Below are positions 39,345-48,341 of a stretch of DNA of 64,000 nt, piece by piece (the first letter of the stretch is position 1; each line of letters starts with the position of its first letter). The stretch is from assembly GCA_029834535.1 (NCBI GenBank), contig JAQMWT010000406.1:93437-157436 (forward strand). The letters run 5' to 3'. The translations under genes were made by a program, and so were the position numbers. Below the pieces are notes generated by a model. The model searched no databases. It was not told the origin of the DNA and was given only the letters and a program-made list of their open reading frames with translations. The stretch comes from Chrysophaeum taylorii (Eukaryota > Sar > Pelagophyceae > Pelagomonadales > Pelagomonadaceae).

Positions 39345-42300
39345 ATGGCAAGTTCGTTCGGTGGCGCGCTGCAGGCCCAAGTCGAGGCGCATGGCGAGAA
39401 GGTGTTTGTGAGCGTGTGGTCTACGGCGGGCGGCATCGAGGAGCGGGTGAGCTTCTGTGATTTCCGGGATGCGGTTGCGGCGGGCGCGGCGGGGCTCGAG
39501 GGGGTTGTTGGACCGGGGGATCGCGTCGCGCTGCTGTCCAAGGGCGTGTTGGAATTTTACGTGTGCGTCCTGAGCCTACAGTGGCGTCGCGCGACGCCCG
39601 TCGCGCTCAACTGGCGCCAGAGTCCTGAGAATCTCAAGGGGATGATCCACGACGCCGGAGCTAAACTCGTGGTGGTCGGGTCGCCGTATCACGCCCTCGC
39701 GCAGGAGCTCGGGGTCCCGACGGTGTCGCTCGACGGTCCGTGGCGTGGCACCACACGTGCCCCTCTCGAGGTGGGGCGGCGAAGCGACGAGGCGATGGTC
39801 TTCTTCACGTCGGGGAGCACGAGCCGACCGAAACCTGTGCTCCACACGAACGAGACGCTCCTCTGGACCGCCGAGCACTTTGTGTTTCCCCCGAACACTA
39901 CAACGACGCTGTGTTTCATGCCCAACTTCCACGTGTTGATGTGCTTCCAGAACTTTCTGGTCCCCCTCGCGCGCGGCGTCGGCGCGTCGATCCTCGGCGG
40001 CGACGAGCCTATCACGGCCCAGTTGCTCTTGAAGGCGTGCGCTGCGCTCAAGCCCTCGACGATCGACACGGTGCCGTTTATCATGGCCGAATGGTCTACG
40101 TTGAGCCCCTCGGAGCTCGCGCCCCTCGCTGCGTGCGCAGCCGTGAGGTCGGGCGGCGCTCCGTTGAACGCGGCCGTCGCCGAGCGCCTGGTCGCCGCGG
40201 GTGTGAACGTCAAAACCCACTACGGACAAACAGAGGCGCCCGGCATGCAGCTCGTGACGATCGACGGCGCCGCGCCATCGGAGCTCGCGATTTTTCGCCC
40301 AGCGATGTCGGTCGTCGAGCTCAAGCTAGACGGCAACGACGGCCAGGAGGGCGAGCTGTTGATCAAGGGGTGCCGCGGATCGAGCCGGGGGTACTTAAGC
40401 GAGGGGCGACTCGTTCCAAACTCGTCCAGGACTGGGGCCGACGGCTGGCACCGCACTGGCGACGTGTTCCGGCGCGTGAAGACGGTGGCAGGCGCGATAG
40501 GCCTCGAGCACGCGATGCGCGTCGACGACATCATCTTGCTCAGCACGGGCGAGATGTTCAATCCGGTGCCGATGGAAGCGACCATCGCGGCGCATTCTCC
40601 CAACGAGATTGTCGCGAGACTCGCAATCCTCGGCCAGAACCGGCCCGCGCCATTCCTCGTCGTCGAGGGACGATCGCTCGGCGCTTCGATTACGGACGTG
40701 TGGGCCGGCGTCGAGAGAGCCAATCTCGCGGCTGCCGAGTATGCCAGGATCCGAGGACCTGAGTACGTCCTTGTTCTCGACGCCGGCGAGCGCCTGCCGC
40801 ACTCGGCGGCGAAGGGGAACGTGATTCGAAAGCAAGCCGAAGCGATGGTGGCGTCGCGGCTCGACGATCTCACGTTCGAGGCCGAAGAAAATTTGGATTG
40901 GGCAGCTTTAGAGGCGGAAGAGGACGACGGAGAGGGTGGGGTGAAGATGGGCCTCGATTCTTTGGGCGTTGCGACCATAATGAAGCGCGGCCAGCGCGAG
41001 GCCAATCGGGTGGGCGACAACATAAAGGCGTGGACCGTGACGGCTATCGTGATGAGCCACTGGTACCGGGGCCAGTTTCTCATCGGGAGGCACGGTATTG
41101 AGTTGAATGCCTTCACGGCCGCGACTGTCGGGGGCTCTTTCCGTAGCGTCTCGTTTGGAGTCCAAGGCGCCATCTTGGTTTTGATGCAGACAGTCGGCTT
41201 CAACCCGACAGGGCTCTTGCCGACGATGACCGCGCTCATTTCGAGCATCGGGTGGTCGGACTCTGTTCGGGACGGCCCCGAGCGACGCGTCGTCCTCGGG
41301 CACCGCGAGATAACGATGGGTCTCCTCATTCTTCTCTTCAAGATCCTCGTCATGCCGTTGAGCGTCTACTTTTACCAGAATCGCTCTTGGAAACCCGAGT
41401 CGTTCATCCTCCCCGCGCCGGCCGCGATCGTGTGGTTCGTGTACGCGTTGTTGTGGTACCGAATCTTGGTGCGCTGCGCCCAGGCCGTTGCTTCGCCAAA
41501 CGTGACCAAAATCAGCTTGCTTGCCGGCGCCGTTTCGTGGCTGTTCATCACAAACGAAGGCTACAACGAGAAGTGTCCGTTCTGCACGATCCACGCTTTT
41601 CCCGCGGGCATCAACGCCGTTTTGTCGTTTCTTTTCGATCCAGATTCGTACCTCATCATTGACGGCACTTCTGCGGGTAAGATCGCACCAGTATACCGCC
41701 GAGTCTTGGCTTATGATACCCCTCGAATCGACCACGGGTTCAACTGGATGTCGGCCCGGATTATGAACTATTTGAGCGTTTACCTCGTCGCGTACTATTA
41801 CGGGACAAAAATCGTCTCGTTCTGCAAGAAGTATCTGCCCTACACGTCCGTCAACGTCGCCACCAGCATCGGCCTGAGTGCGGTGTGGCTCTCCATTCTG
41901 CTCAACTGGACCTCGTCGCGACGGGATTTTGGGATCCCCGCGCACCTCGACCGCCTGCGCTCGGCGACGGCCAAAAATAATGATGACATGGTCCCCGCGA
42001 TGTTGGAAATGTTTGATGATATGATCCCGTGGCAGGAACACGTCACCGGAACGATCTGGCACCATACAAACGCCAGACACACCGACACATTTCAGGACTG
42101 GAATCCGACGTGGGCTCGTCCGTTCTATCTCGTCGTCTGCTGGTCGTTCACTTTCGCGATTGCTCTATTCTTGTTCGCGGCATGCGTTTCCGCACCCTTT
42201 CGAGCGAATCGCTGCGGCAACGCGGCCCTCGGCAAGTACTACAGCACCTACCTCGTCCCCTGGTACGTCACGCTCGTCGGCTACTGCACGGCCGCCCTCG

Positions 42301-42800
42301 GCCGCGAGGCTGACGCCACTTCCTTCCCCGTTCAACTTCTCCAAATAATTATGCTCCTCTTTGGCCCCCTCGCCTTTGTTTATGTGCTGTGTCCAGTCTC
42401 GACGGCCCTCGTCGTCGGCTTCCCAAAGGTGCTCATTTGGATTGCGCAAAATATCCATCGACCCCGAGGCGCGATGTCCGACGTCCGCGACTGGTGCGCG
42501 CGCGACGCGCTCAACGCCTTCTCCGGCTTCTGGAAACAATACTTCGACGAGTGCCGACGCGATCTCGCGGCGCTATCGCTCTGGCTCAAAACCTGGGCTG
42601 TTGATCCCCTCGACAACCTCGCCGGCATCATCCACCCAGCCGAGGCCTTGCTCAAAAAGATCTGCGTCTTTCTTGACTGGGTTGCCTCGCCCAACACGAC
42701 CACGGCCAAAGTATTTGCGACCACAGGCATCCCGCTCATCGAAAAGCACAACAAACCCACCTACGGTGCAGTGGACCCTACAAACGACGGCCGCGTCTAG
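39345..42800 (+). CDS. Adenylate-forming enzyme fused to a carrier-like motif and a polytopic membrane domain
   Basis: A single exon encodes 1,151 aa. Residues 1-500 are an ANL-superfamily adenylation domain with P-loop FFTSGSTSRPKP (about 152), HYGQTEAPG (about 291), GWHRTGDVF (about 367) and a C-terminal catalytic Lys region AAKGNVIRKQ (about 488). Near residue 535 MGLDSLG resembles the phosphopantetheine-attachment Ser of a carrier protein, though the rest of a carrier fold is hard to see. From about 585 to 1,060 there are about ten hydrophobic segments, for example GLLILLFKILVMPLSVYFY and PFYLVVCWSFTFAIALFLF. The layout suggests activation of an acyl or amino acid by ATP and its transfer in or across a membrane. 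The membrane part may be related to acyltransferase-3-like proteins, but that is a guess. The substrate is unknown. Confidence 0.8.
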   Translation: MASSFGGALQAQVEAHGEKVFVSVWSTAGGIEERVSFCDFRDAVAAGAAGLEGVVGPGDRVALLSKGVLEFYVCVLSLQWRRATPVALNWRQSPENLKGMIHDAGAKLVVVGSPYHALAQELGVPTVSLDGPWRGTTRAPLEVGRRSDEAMVFFTSGSTSRPKPVLHTNETLLWTAEHFVFPPNTTTTLCFMPNFHVLMCFQNFLVPLARGVGASILGGDEPITAQLLLKACAALKPSTIDTVPFIMAEWSTLSPSELAPLAACAAVRSGGAPLNAAVAERLVAAGVNVKTHYGQTEAPGMQLVTIDGAAPSELAIFRPAMSVVELKLDGNDGQEGELLIKGCRGSSRGYLSEGRLVPNSSRTGADGWHRTGDVFRRVKTVAGAIGLEHAMRVDDIILLSTGEMFNPVPMEATIAAHSPNEIVARLAILGQNRPAPFLVVEGRSLGASITDVWAGVERANLAAAEYARIRGPEYVLVLDAGERLPHSAAKGNVIRKQAEAMVASRLDDLTFEAEENLDWAALEAEEDDGEGGVKMGLDSLGVATIMKRGQREANRVGDNIKAWTVTAIVMSHWYRGQFLIGRHGIELNAFTAATVGGSFRSVSFGVQGAILVLMQTVGFNPTGLLPTMTALISSIGWSDSVRDGPERRVVLGHREITMGLLILLFKILVMPLSVYFYQNRSWKPESFILPAPAAIVWFVYALLWYRILVRCAQAVASPNVTKISLLAGAVSWLFITNEGYNEKCPFCTIHAFPAGINAVLSFLFDPDSYLIIDGTSAGKIAPVYRRVLAYDTPRIDHGFNWMSARIMNYLSVYLVAYYYGTKIVSFCKKYLPYTSVNVATSIGLSAVWLSILLNWTSSRRDFGIPAHLDRLRSATAKNNDDMVPAMLEMFDDMIPWQEHVTGTIWHHTNARHTDTFQDWNPTWARPFYLVVCWSFTFAIALFLFAACVSAPFRANRCGNAALGKYYSTYLVPWYVTLVGYCTAALGREADATSFPVQLLQIIMLLFGPLAFVYVLCPVSTALVVGFPKVLIWIAQNIHRPRGAMSDVRDWCARDALNAFSGFWKQYFDECRRDLAALSLWLKTWAVDPLDNLAGIIHPAEALLKKICVFLDWVASPNTTTAKVFATTGIPLIEKHNKPTYGAVDPTNDGRV

Positions 42801-42850
42801 GATTCCGCGGGCACGTTATTATTTATTTATTTATTTACTTATTTATTTAC

Positions 42851-42889
<39 letters not shown>

Positions 42890-43303
42890 CACGAGTTCTT
42901 TTTGGGGTAAAAAAAAAAAATCGAGAAGATTCTTGTTCGGAAGGAGTCACACGTGTTCGACCGGCCTCCTCACTCATCGTGGACGCCGAGCACCGGTCTT
43001 ACGAAGAAGGCGTAGTGGATCATCATCACCACCTGAGGCCTGCTGACTCTATGTTTTCCTATTCTGTATGGTGGGGGTCCTCACTCACTCACTCACTCAC
43101 TCACTCACTCACTCACTCACTCACTCACTCACGCACTCACTCACCCACTCACAGTGTGTGCCCACACACACCCAGGCCCGTTCGATCTCTCCAGAACCAC
43201 CACCACCACCACCACCACCACCACCACCACCACCACCACCACCACCATAGAAAGCCAGTCGTTGTTAACACTAAGACGAGACGGCTAGGCGGCGGTATGT
43301 TGG
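42801..43303. repeat. Convergent-gene spacer with three microsatellites
   Basis: The spacer between convergent stops contains (ATTT)n at 42817-42890, an A-run near 42910, (CACT)n at 43081-43152 and (CAC)n at 43196-43247. No gene is seen; the 3' UTRs of both neighbours must end here. Confidence 0.85.
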
Positions 43304-45130
43304 TTAGTCGTGCTTGGGACCGGAACGCCAGGAAGAGGCCCGCATGATCGTCGTCGAGATTCTGGAGCCGGCATCTCGAGGCCCCAGGCGGCCTCCTCCT
43401 TCTCCGTTGGGTGGTGCCTCGTAGATTTTGGCGGCGAGGGCGGCCGCGGCCCGAGCCCGTCGCGCGAGGGCGAGATAGGCGACGGTCCGAAAGAGAAAGA
43501 AGAGAAGGAGAAGGGGCGGGAGGTCGGCTTTTGCGAAGGGCTTCGCGGCGGCGGCGTCCCCCAGGACGCGAGCGACGTGGGTTTTTCCGTCGGGTACGGG
43601 ACAGGGAAGGGTAATTTTTTTGAGTAGGGCGCGGGGGGCCCCGGCCTCGGAGAGGCGGGTGGCGAGGGCGTCGCGGTCGGCGTCCGTGCAGGTTAAGGTC
43701 TCGAGATTCGCAAACTCGATCTTGAGGAGCGCGGCGAAGGCGTGCTTGAAGAAGGAGAGCGCGCGGAGCGGAGCGAGGAGCGGCGGAAGCGAGTCGAGGG
43801 AGACGAGGAAGCCAGCGAACAAAAGGGATATCGAGAGGACGACGGGGCAGAGGGCGAGGGCCGTCTTTGGGTCCGGGGAAGCAGCCCCGACCGCGAGAGC
43901 GAGGGACTCGGCGACGAGGGTCGCGAGGACGACGACGGCCGCGGAAGCAAGATCGAGGCGAAGGCCGGCGAGAAAGTAGGCGAGGCCAGCAAAGATTGTC
44001 GCGAAGGCGATCTGGTACGGAACCTCGGCGAGAGTTTTCGCGATAAAGTAGGGAAGCGTCCCGTAGGCGCCGCGACGGCTTTCGTGCAGGAAGACGAGCC
44101 GCTCGTCGAGGAATACCCTTATAGACGAGAGGGCCGAGAACCCCTGATTCACCAACACGAAGAAGATGGCGCCCGTGCGGTCGGCAACCCCGCGCTGGTC
44201 GTTGGCGCACCCGTGCGAGTACAATCCCCCGATGACGAGGCCCATCGTCGCCGACCTCGCGAGCGCCGCGTACGTCGCGGTCGGCGAGCGACGATTCGAC
44301 AGTACAGCTCGCGTCAAAAGCACCCGCACCTGCACAAGAATCGGGGCCGCCATTCTCGATGAGTGCGATGATGTCGGCGCGACGGATCGAGTTGCGACTT
44401 TCGGGAGGTCCTCGTCGGCGACGTCGAGAAGGAACTCGGCTATAGGAACGTCGGGCGGGCGGCCAACGAGGCGCGCTGCTGCCGTCTCCGCGTCCGCGGC
44501 GGGGCCCGCGTAAATGGCGCGGCCTGCCGTCGACAGCACCAACAACTGGTCGAAGAGCGCCCAGATCCGCGTGGAGGGCTGATGAACGGTCGCGGCCACC
44601 GCGACCGTTTTGCTCACCTTACTCAGCAGGCGAGCGACGCCGAGAGCCGTTTTCGCGTCGAGCCCCGTGGTCGGCTCGTCGCACAGGACCACGTCGGCCG
44701 CATTCACGAGTTCTACCCCGAGGGCAAGCCTTTTGGCCTCGCCCCCCGAGATCCCCCTGCGCTCGGCCGACCCTACGGGCGTCTCTCTGACGACCCCGAG
44801 ACCCAACGTCTCCAAAACCTCCTCCACCACCTCCGGAGAGTAGTATCCGCTTCGCAGCTCGGACGCGAATCGCAGCGTCTCCTCGACCGTCACGAACGGC
44901 AGGAGCCGGTCGCGCTGCGGCACGTAGCCGACCTGCCCCGAGACCACCACGACGCCCCCCGCCACCGGCAACACCTCGCCCGCCAGAACCGACAGCAAAC
45001 TCGTCTTACCGCTACCGCTCGGACCCAAGATCACCAGTAGTTCCCCAGCGCGCACGTCGCCGCCCACGTCATCGACTACCAATCGACCGCGCGCGGCGAC
45101 GACGCTGATATTCGAGAATGCGAGGGCCAT
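43304..45130 (-). CDS. ABCG-type half ABC transporter
   Basis: A single exon encodes 608 aa from the ATG at 45130. The N-terminal nucleotide-binding domain carries Walker A GPSGSGKTS (about 36-44), a Q-loop region GYVPQRDRLLP, signature ISGGEAKRL (about 128), Walker B VVLCDEPTTGLDA (about 148) and the H-loop ATVHQPSTRIW, the last three typical of the ABCG/White subfamily. The C-terminal half (about 260-560) has about six membrane segments, for example PYQIAFATIFAGLAYFLAGL, with a short extracellular loop containing two cysteines. The order NBD-TMD is the reverse arrangement of ABCG. Half transporters dimerise to export lipids, sterols or xenobiotics; the substrate cannot be told. The C-terminal tail is basic and disordered. 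Confidence 0.93.
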   Translation of the reverse strand: MALAFSNISVVAARGRLVVDDVGGDVRAGELLVILGPSGSGKTSLLSVLAGEVLPVAGGVVVVSGQVGYVPQRDRLLPFVTVEETLRFASELRSGYYSPEVVEEVLETLGLGVVRETPVGSAERRGISGGEAKRLALGVELVNAADVVLCDEPTTGLDAKTALGVARLLSKVSKTVAVAATVHQPSTRIWALFDQLLVLSTAGRAIYAGPAADAETAAARLVGRPPDVPIAEFLLDVADEDLPKVATRSVAPTSSHSSRMAAPILVQVRVLLTRAVLSNRRSPTATYAALARSATMGLVIGGLYSHGCANDQRGVADRTGAIFFVLVNQGFSALSSIRVFLDERLVFLHESRRGAYGTLPYFIAKTLAEVPYQIAFATIFAGLAYFLAGLRLDLASAAVVVLATLVAESLALAVGAASPDPKTALALCPVVLSISLLFAGFLVSLDSLPPLLAPLRALSFFKHAFAALLKIEFANLETLTCTDADRDALATRLSEAGAPRALLKKITLPCPVPDGKTHVARVLGDAAAAKPFAKADLPPLLLLFFLFRTVAYLALARRARAAAALAAKIYEAPPNGEGGGRLGPRDAGSRISTTIMRASSWRSGPKHD

Positions 45131-45751
45131 TTTCTTATGTTAGAGAGAAGAAAAAGATCGACGTCACTTTTCTTCATCTTTTTTCGAAGAAGAAAGAAAG
45201 AAAGAAAGAAGAAAGGGGGTTCTCCGAGATTGTGGTGGTGGTGGTGGTGGTGGTGGTGTCTGCGATCGACGACGACCTCGGGTGGCGGCGAAATCTCCGT
45301 GGCGCGAGCTCAGAAAGGTCTACTTCCGTCTCGTACATCGCTCGGGTGGCTGGCTGCCTTTTAAAATTAACAACAACAACAACAACAATAACAACAACCG
45401 TGATGGATGTTCCCCGCCGCCGCCGCCGCCGCCGTTTGTAGTATAGCAGTAACGTGTCGTCGTTACAGAATGCGGGAATGTGCCGCAGGTTTTCATCTTA
45501 CGGGAACTGAAATTGCGAGGCTGCCCTCTTCGGGGTGGTATAGGCCACGTCATAATCGGCGGCGCCTCGAACCGGAACAAAAATAATTCGAAACGATAGG
45601 GACGGGACGGTTTAGTTTTGGGAGAAGAAGTCCTGTTTGGTTTTTCTCTGATACATTCTGAATAATATATACGACGACGACGACGACGACCTCGATTATG
45701 AATATTGTTGAGTGATATTCGCGTCCGTCCAAGAGAAAAAAAAGAAGTGGT
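45131..45751. other. Divergent promoter region between the ABC transporter and the nucleotide-sugar transporter
   Basis: The 621-bp spacer separates two divergent start codons. It contains (GAAA)n near 45190, (GTG)n at about 45230-45257, (AAC)n at about 45368-45400, (GCC)n near 45415 and (GAC)n near 45675. No TATA box is claimed. Confidence 0.6.
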
Positions 45752-46887
45752 ATGGCGTCCGAGGAGGCGACGGCCAAAGCAGCCCTCGAGGCCCCCTTGT
45801 TGAGCTTGCTCGAGGAACAAAAGCCAGCGACCGTCAAGTCTGAGACGACATTGAAAACGGAGGCGGCAAAAGCCCAAGCACTCAACGCCCTCATGTCGTG
45901 CGCGATGTACGTCGGCTGTTCGACGCTCATGGTCCTCACGAACAAATGGCTCGCCTCCACCCTCGACGTCCAGGCCCACGTAAGTCTTGTTTCTTTCATC
46001 TTTCGGGTCGCTCACAAGCCGCCGCCGCCGCCGCCGCCGCAGATTTCGCTTCTGTTGATGCAAAACGCCGTCGCCGTCGTTCTCGTATCACTCCTGAAAC
46101 TCGTCCGCATCGTGTCTTACCCCGACTTCGACCCGAAAATCGCATTAAAATGGCTGCCGGTCGACATGTGCTTTGTCGTCATGCTCTCGACTTCCTTCGA
46201 GGCGATGCGCTTCTTGTCGGTGCCAATGATTACCGTCTTTAAGCAATTGGCCAACTTGCTCACGGTCGGCGGCGAGTTCTACCTCTTCGGCAAGAGCGTC
46301 TCGTATGGCGTCATCCTCGCCTTCTCCGTCATGATCTTCGGCGCCGTCCTCGCCGCCGCCAACGATCTCGCCTTCTCCTTTGCTGGCTACGCCTGGCAAG
46401 TATCGAATTGCTTCGCGACGAGCGGTTACGTCTTGTACTTGAAACATGCCACCCAGAGCATCGACCTCAGCAAGTTTGGCATGGTTTTTTACAACAATCT
46501 TCTCTCGCTCCCGCTCCTCGCTGTCATCGCGACATTCCACGGGGAACCCGCGGCGCTCGTCGAGGCGCACGGACGAGGAGCGATAAACCTCAACTTCTTT
46601 CTCGTCAACGCCTTCGCGGGCTCCCTCGGCCTCCTCCTCAACCTCGCCTCGGTATGGTGCGTCTCGGCAACATCGGCGACGACCTACGCCGTCGTCGGTG
46701 CCTTGAACAAAATCCCTTCGACAATTCTCGGCGTGAGTCGCGATTGTTGTTGTCGTCGTTGATTTTCCCTTCGTAGTTCCTCTGGTTCGACACAATCATC
46801 ACGCGGGATATGGGTATCTACATCTCGGTCTCGCTCATCGGCGGCTTCATGTACTCGTACGAAAAGCTCAAACAGGCATCCAAGTGA
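45752..46887 (+). CDS. GDP-mannose (nucleotide-sugar) transporter, SLC35/Vrg4 type, three exons
   Basis: Exons are 45752-45979, 46043-46732 and 46777-46887 (342 aa). About ten membrane segments follow a 40-residue cytosolic N-terminus. The motifs FYNN (MVFYNNLLSLPLL) and GALNK (VVGALNKIPSTILG) are the nucleotide-sugar-binding signatures of Golgi GDP-mannose transporters such as Vrg4 and plant GONST. The family exchanges cytosolic GDP-mannose for GMP and feeds glycosylation or wall polysaccharide synthesis. Splicing gives TLDVQAH-ISLLLMQN and TILG-FLWFDTIITRD, both matching the family. The C-terminus ends in lysine-rich KLKQASK. Without removal of intron 2 the frame would stop early, losing the last helix. 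Confidence 0.9.
45980..46042 (+). other. Intron 1 of the GDP-mannose transporter (63 nt, frame-preserving)
   Basis: The donor is CAC|GTAAGT and the acceptor CCGCAG|ATT. Its length is a multiple of three and it has no stop, so retention would insert 21 residues including a Pro run. Confidence 0.88.
46733..46776 (+). other. Intron 2 of the GDP-mannose transporter (44 nt)
   Basis: The donor is GGC|GTGAGTCG and the acceptor CTTCGTAG|TTC. Removal restores the last family-conserved helix. Confidence 0.88.
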
Positions 46888-47356
46888 TGATTGATCCTGT
46901 TGTGCAACGCGCGCGCGCCGCCAACGCGCGCTGCGAGTTTCCGCTGCCGCCGTCGCCGTTTTACCTCTGATCGCCGATTCGGAGAAGGTGGAGTCCCTGC
47001 GAGTCACAGCGAAGCAACGTGGGGCTCGCACACTCCTTACGACTATCTTCCGATTTTAGCCCCCCCCGTCGTCGTCGTCCTCCTCCTCCTCCTCCTCCTT
47101 CCTCTCCTCTTTCGAAATCTGTATCCTGTCGCCACACTCCACAGACACATCATCATCCTAGATTATTTCTGTATGATCTCACGGAATAATACTAAGCACC
47201 CCAAAACCATGCGCGCGGGCCCCTCGACGGAGAACGTGCGCACGACCTCGGCCGACAAAATAACCACCACCCCCTGGGGCGGACGGGATAAGACGCGCGA
47301 TGAAGAAATGGGCACCAGGCCGGAGAGGGCGACCGTCGACTACACTAGTCAAAATA
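46888..47356. other. Intergenic spacer
   Basis: It lies between convergent genes and holds a CTCCTC-type pyrimidine run at about 47068-47105. No gene is recognised. Confidence 0.5.
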
Positions 47357-48271
47357 TTATCTCACACGTCGTGGGGTTGGTTGGTTGTCAAAGAAATGTA
47401 CAAAGGTCATCGCTGGGGTCCGCCGCGAGACGACAGCCGTGTATGTTGGCGGCGGCGGCGGCTCTTTGCGGCGCCACCCACCGCTGCGCGCGAGGATGGG
47501 CACGAATGCCAAGGTTGCGAGGAAGAAAACACTGTGAACGAGCTCAGGGGTGGCCGCGGCGTTGACTGCGACTTGGTGTCGAACGAACTCTCGAGCGAGA
47601 TCAAACACCAATTTCGTCCTCGAGACGGCGCGGCTCGTCGTCACCAGTTCCCGATGCCCGTCGACTAGGCGCCACTCGCGGAGGCGCGAGCGCGCCCCAC
47701 GAACGCCGTCCAGGCGACGGCACGATAACGAAGCCGACGAGAACATAGCGCGTCTCCCCGCGCCTCGCGCGCTCGGCCTCGTGCAGGACTCGGGACGGGT
47801 GAAACCAAGCGTCGCCAATCGCGAGATTCCGGAGCGCGTGGTGGTAGTGGGGGAAGTGTATGCCCCTGTCGTTGGTCGAGAGTGCGACCCAAAACGAGAG
47901 GTGCGACCGGTCCCGGTGTTTGTCGAGGCCGCGCCGGCCCGCGCCATCGTACAAACCAAGAAGTCGGCGAGCGCTCCCGGCGGCGAATAGAGCAGCAGCG
48001 GGAAGATGGACTCCGAGATCTACTCGTGTACTTGGGCGGCGCACTCGAGGTCTGCGACGGCAACGTCGGTCGTTGGAAAATGCGCGTGCCGCGCCGTCGT
48101 CCACCCGCCACTCCTAGCGGCGTGCGCCTCGCTCGCCGCCACGAGCGTCTGCGCTTGGGCCTCGCTCATCAAGCCCGGGACACGCACGACGTCCACGAAG
48201 CACACGCCCCGGTCAACCAGCACATTACAGCGCTTCGCGCCAAAAAAGGGCGGCGCGTTGTCGTCGTACAA
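47357..48271 (-). CDS. 2-oxoglutarate/Fe(II) dioxygenase-like (prolyl-4-hydroxylase-type) gene, exon structure unresolved
   Basis: Three minus-strand frames carry consecutive parts. The first (48271-about 48020) reads VCFVDVVRVPGLMSEAQAQ ... HFPTTDVAV. The second (about 48000-47760) has LGLYDGAG, the iron-binding HxD in LDKHRDRSHLSFWVALS and the distal His and Arg in HPSRVLHEA ... GETRYVLVGF. The third (about 47705-47357) follows after a plausible 55-nt GT-AG intron and contains a hydrophobic segment ELVHSVFFLATLAFVPIL. The break between parts one and two (near 48020) has no convincing intron, and no ATG opens part one; the first internal Met is MSEAQAQ. The enzyme class hydroxylates protein or small substrates with 2-oxoglutarate. 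It may be a gene with a missed 5' exon or a decaying copy. Confidence 0.55.
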
Positions 48272-48341
48272 GGCACACTATAGGAATAATGGATCGGCGG
48301 CGGCGGATAAATAAAAATAAAATAAAAAAAGGATCGATCGA

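Noticed and set aside
45320-46063. A 247-codon minus-strand frame between the ABC and sugar-transporter genes
   Set aside because: It is low-complexity, driven by microsatellites, and overlaps the sugar-transporter exon 1 in antisense.
47300-47668. A 122-codon plus-strand frame over the oxygenase 3' end
   Set aside because: It lies antisense to the more credible minus-strand oxygenase exons and shows no family resemblance.
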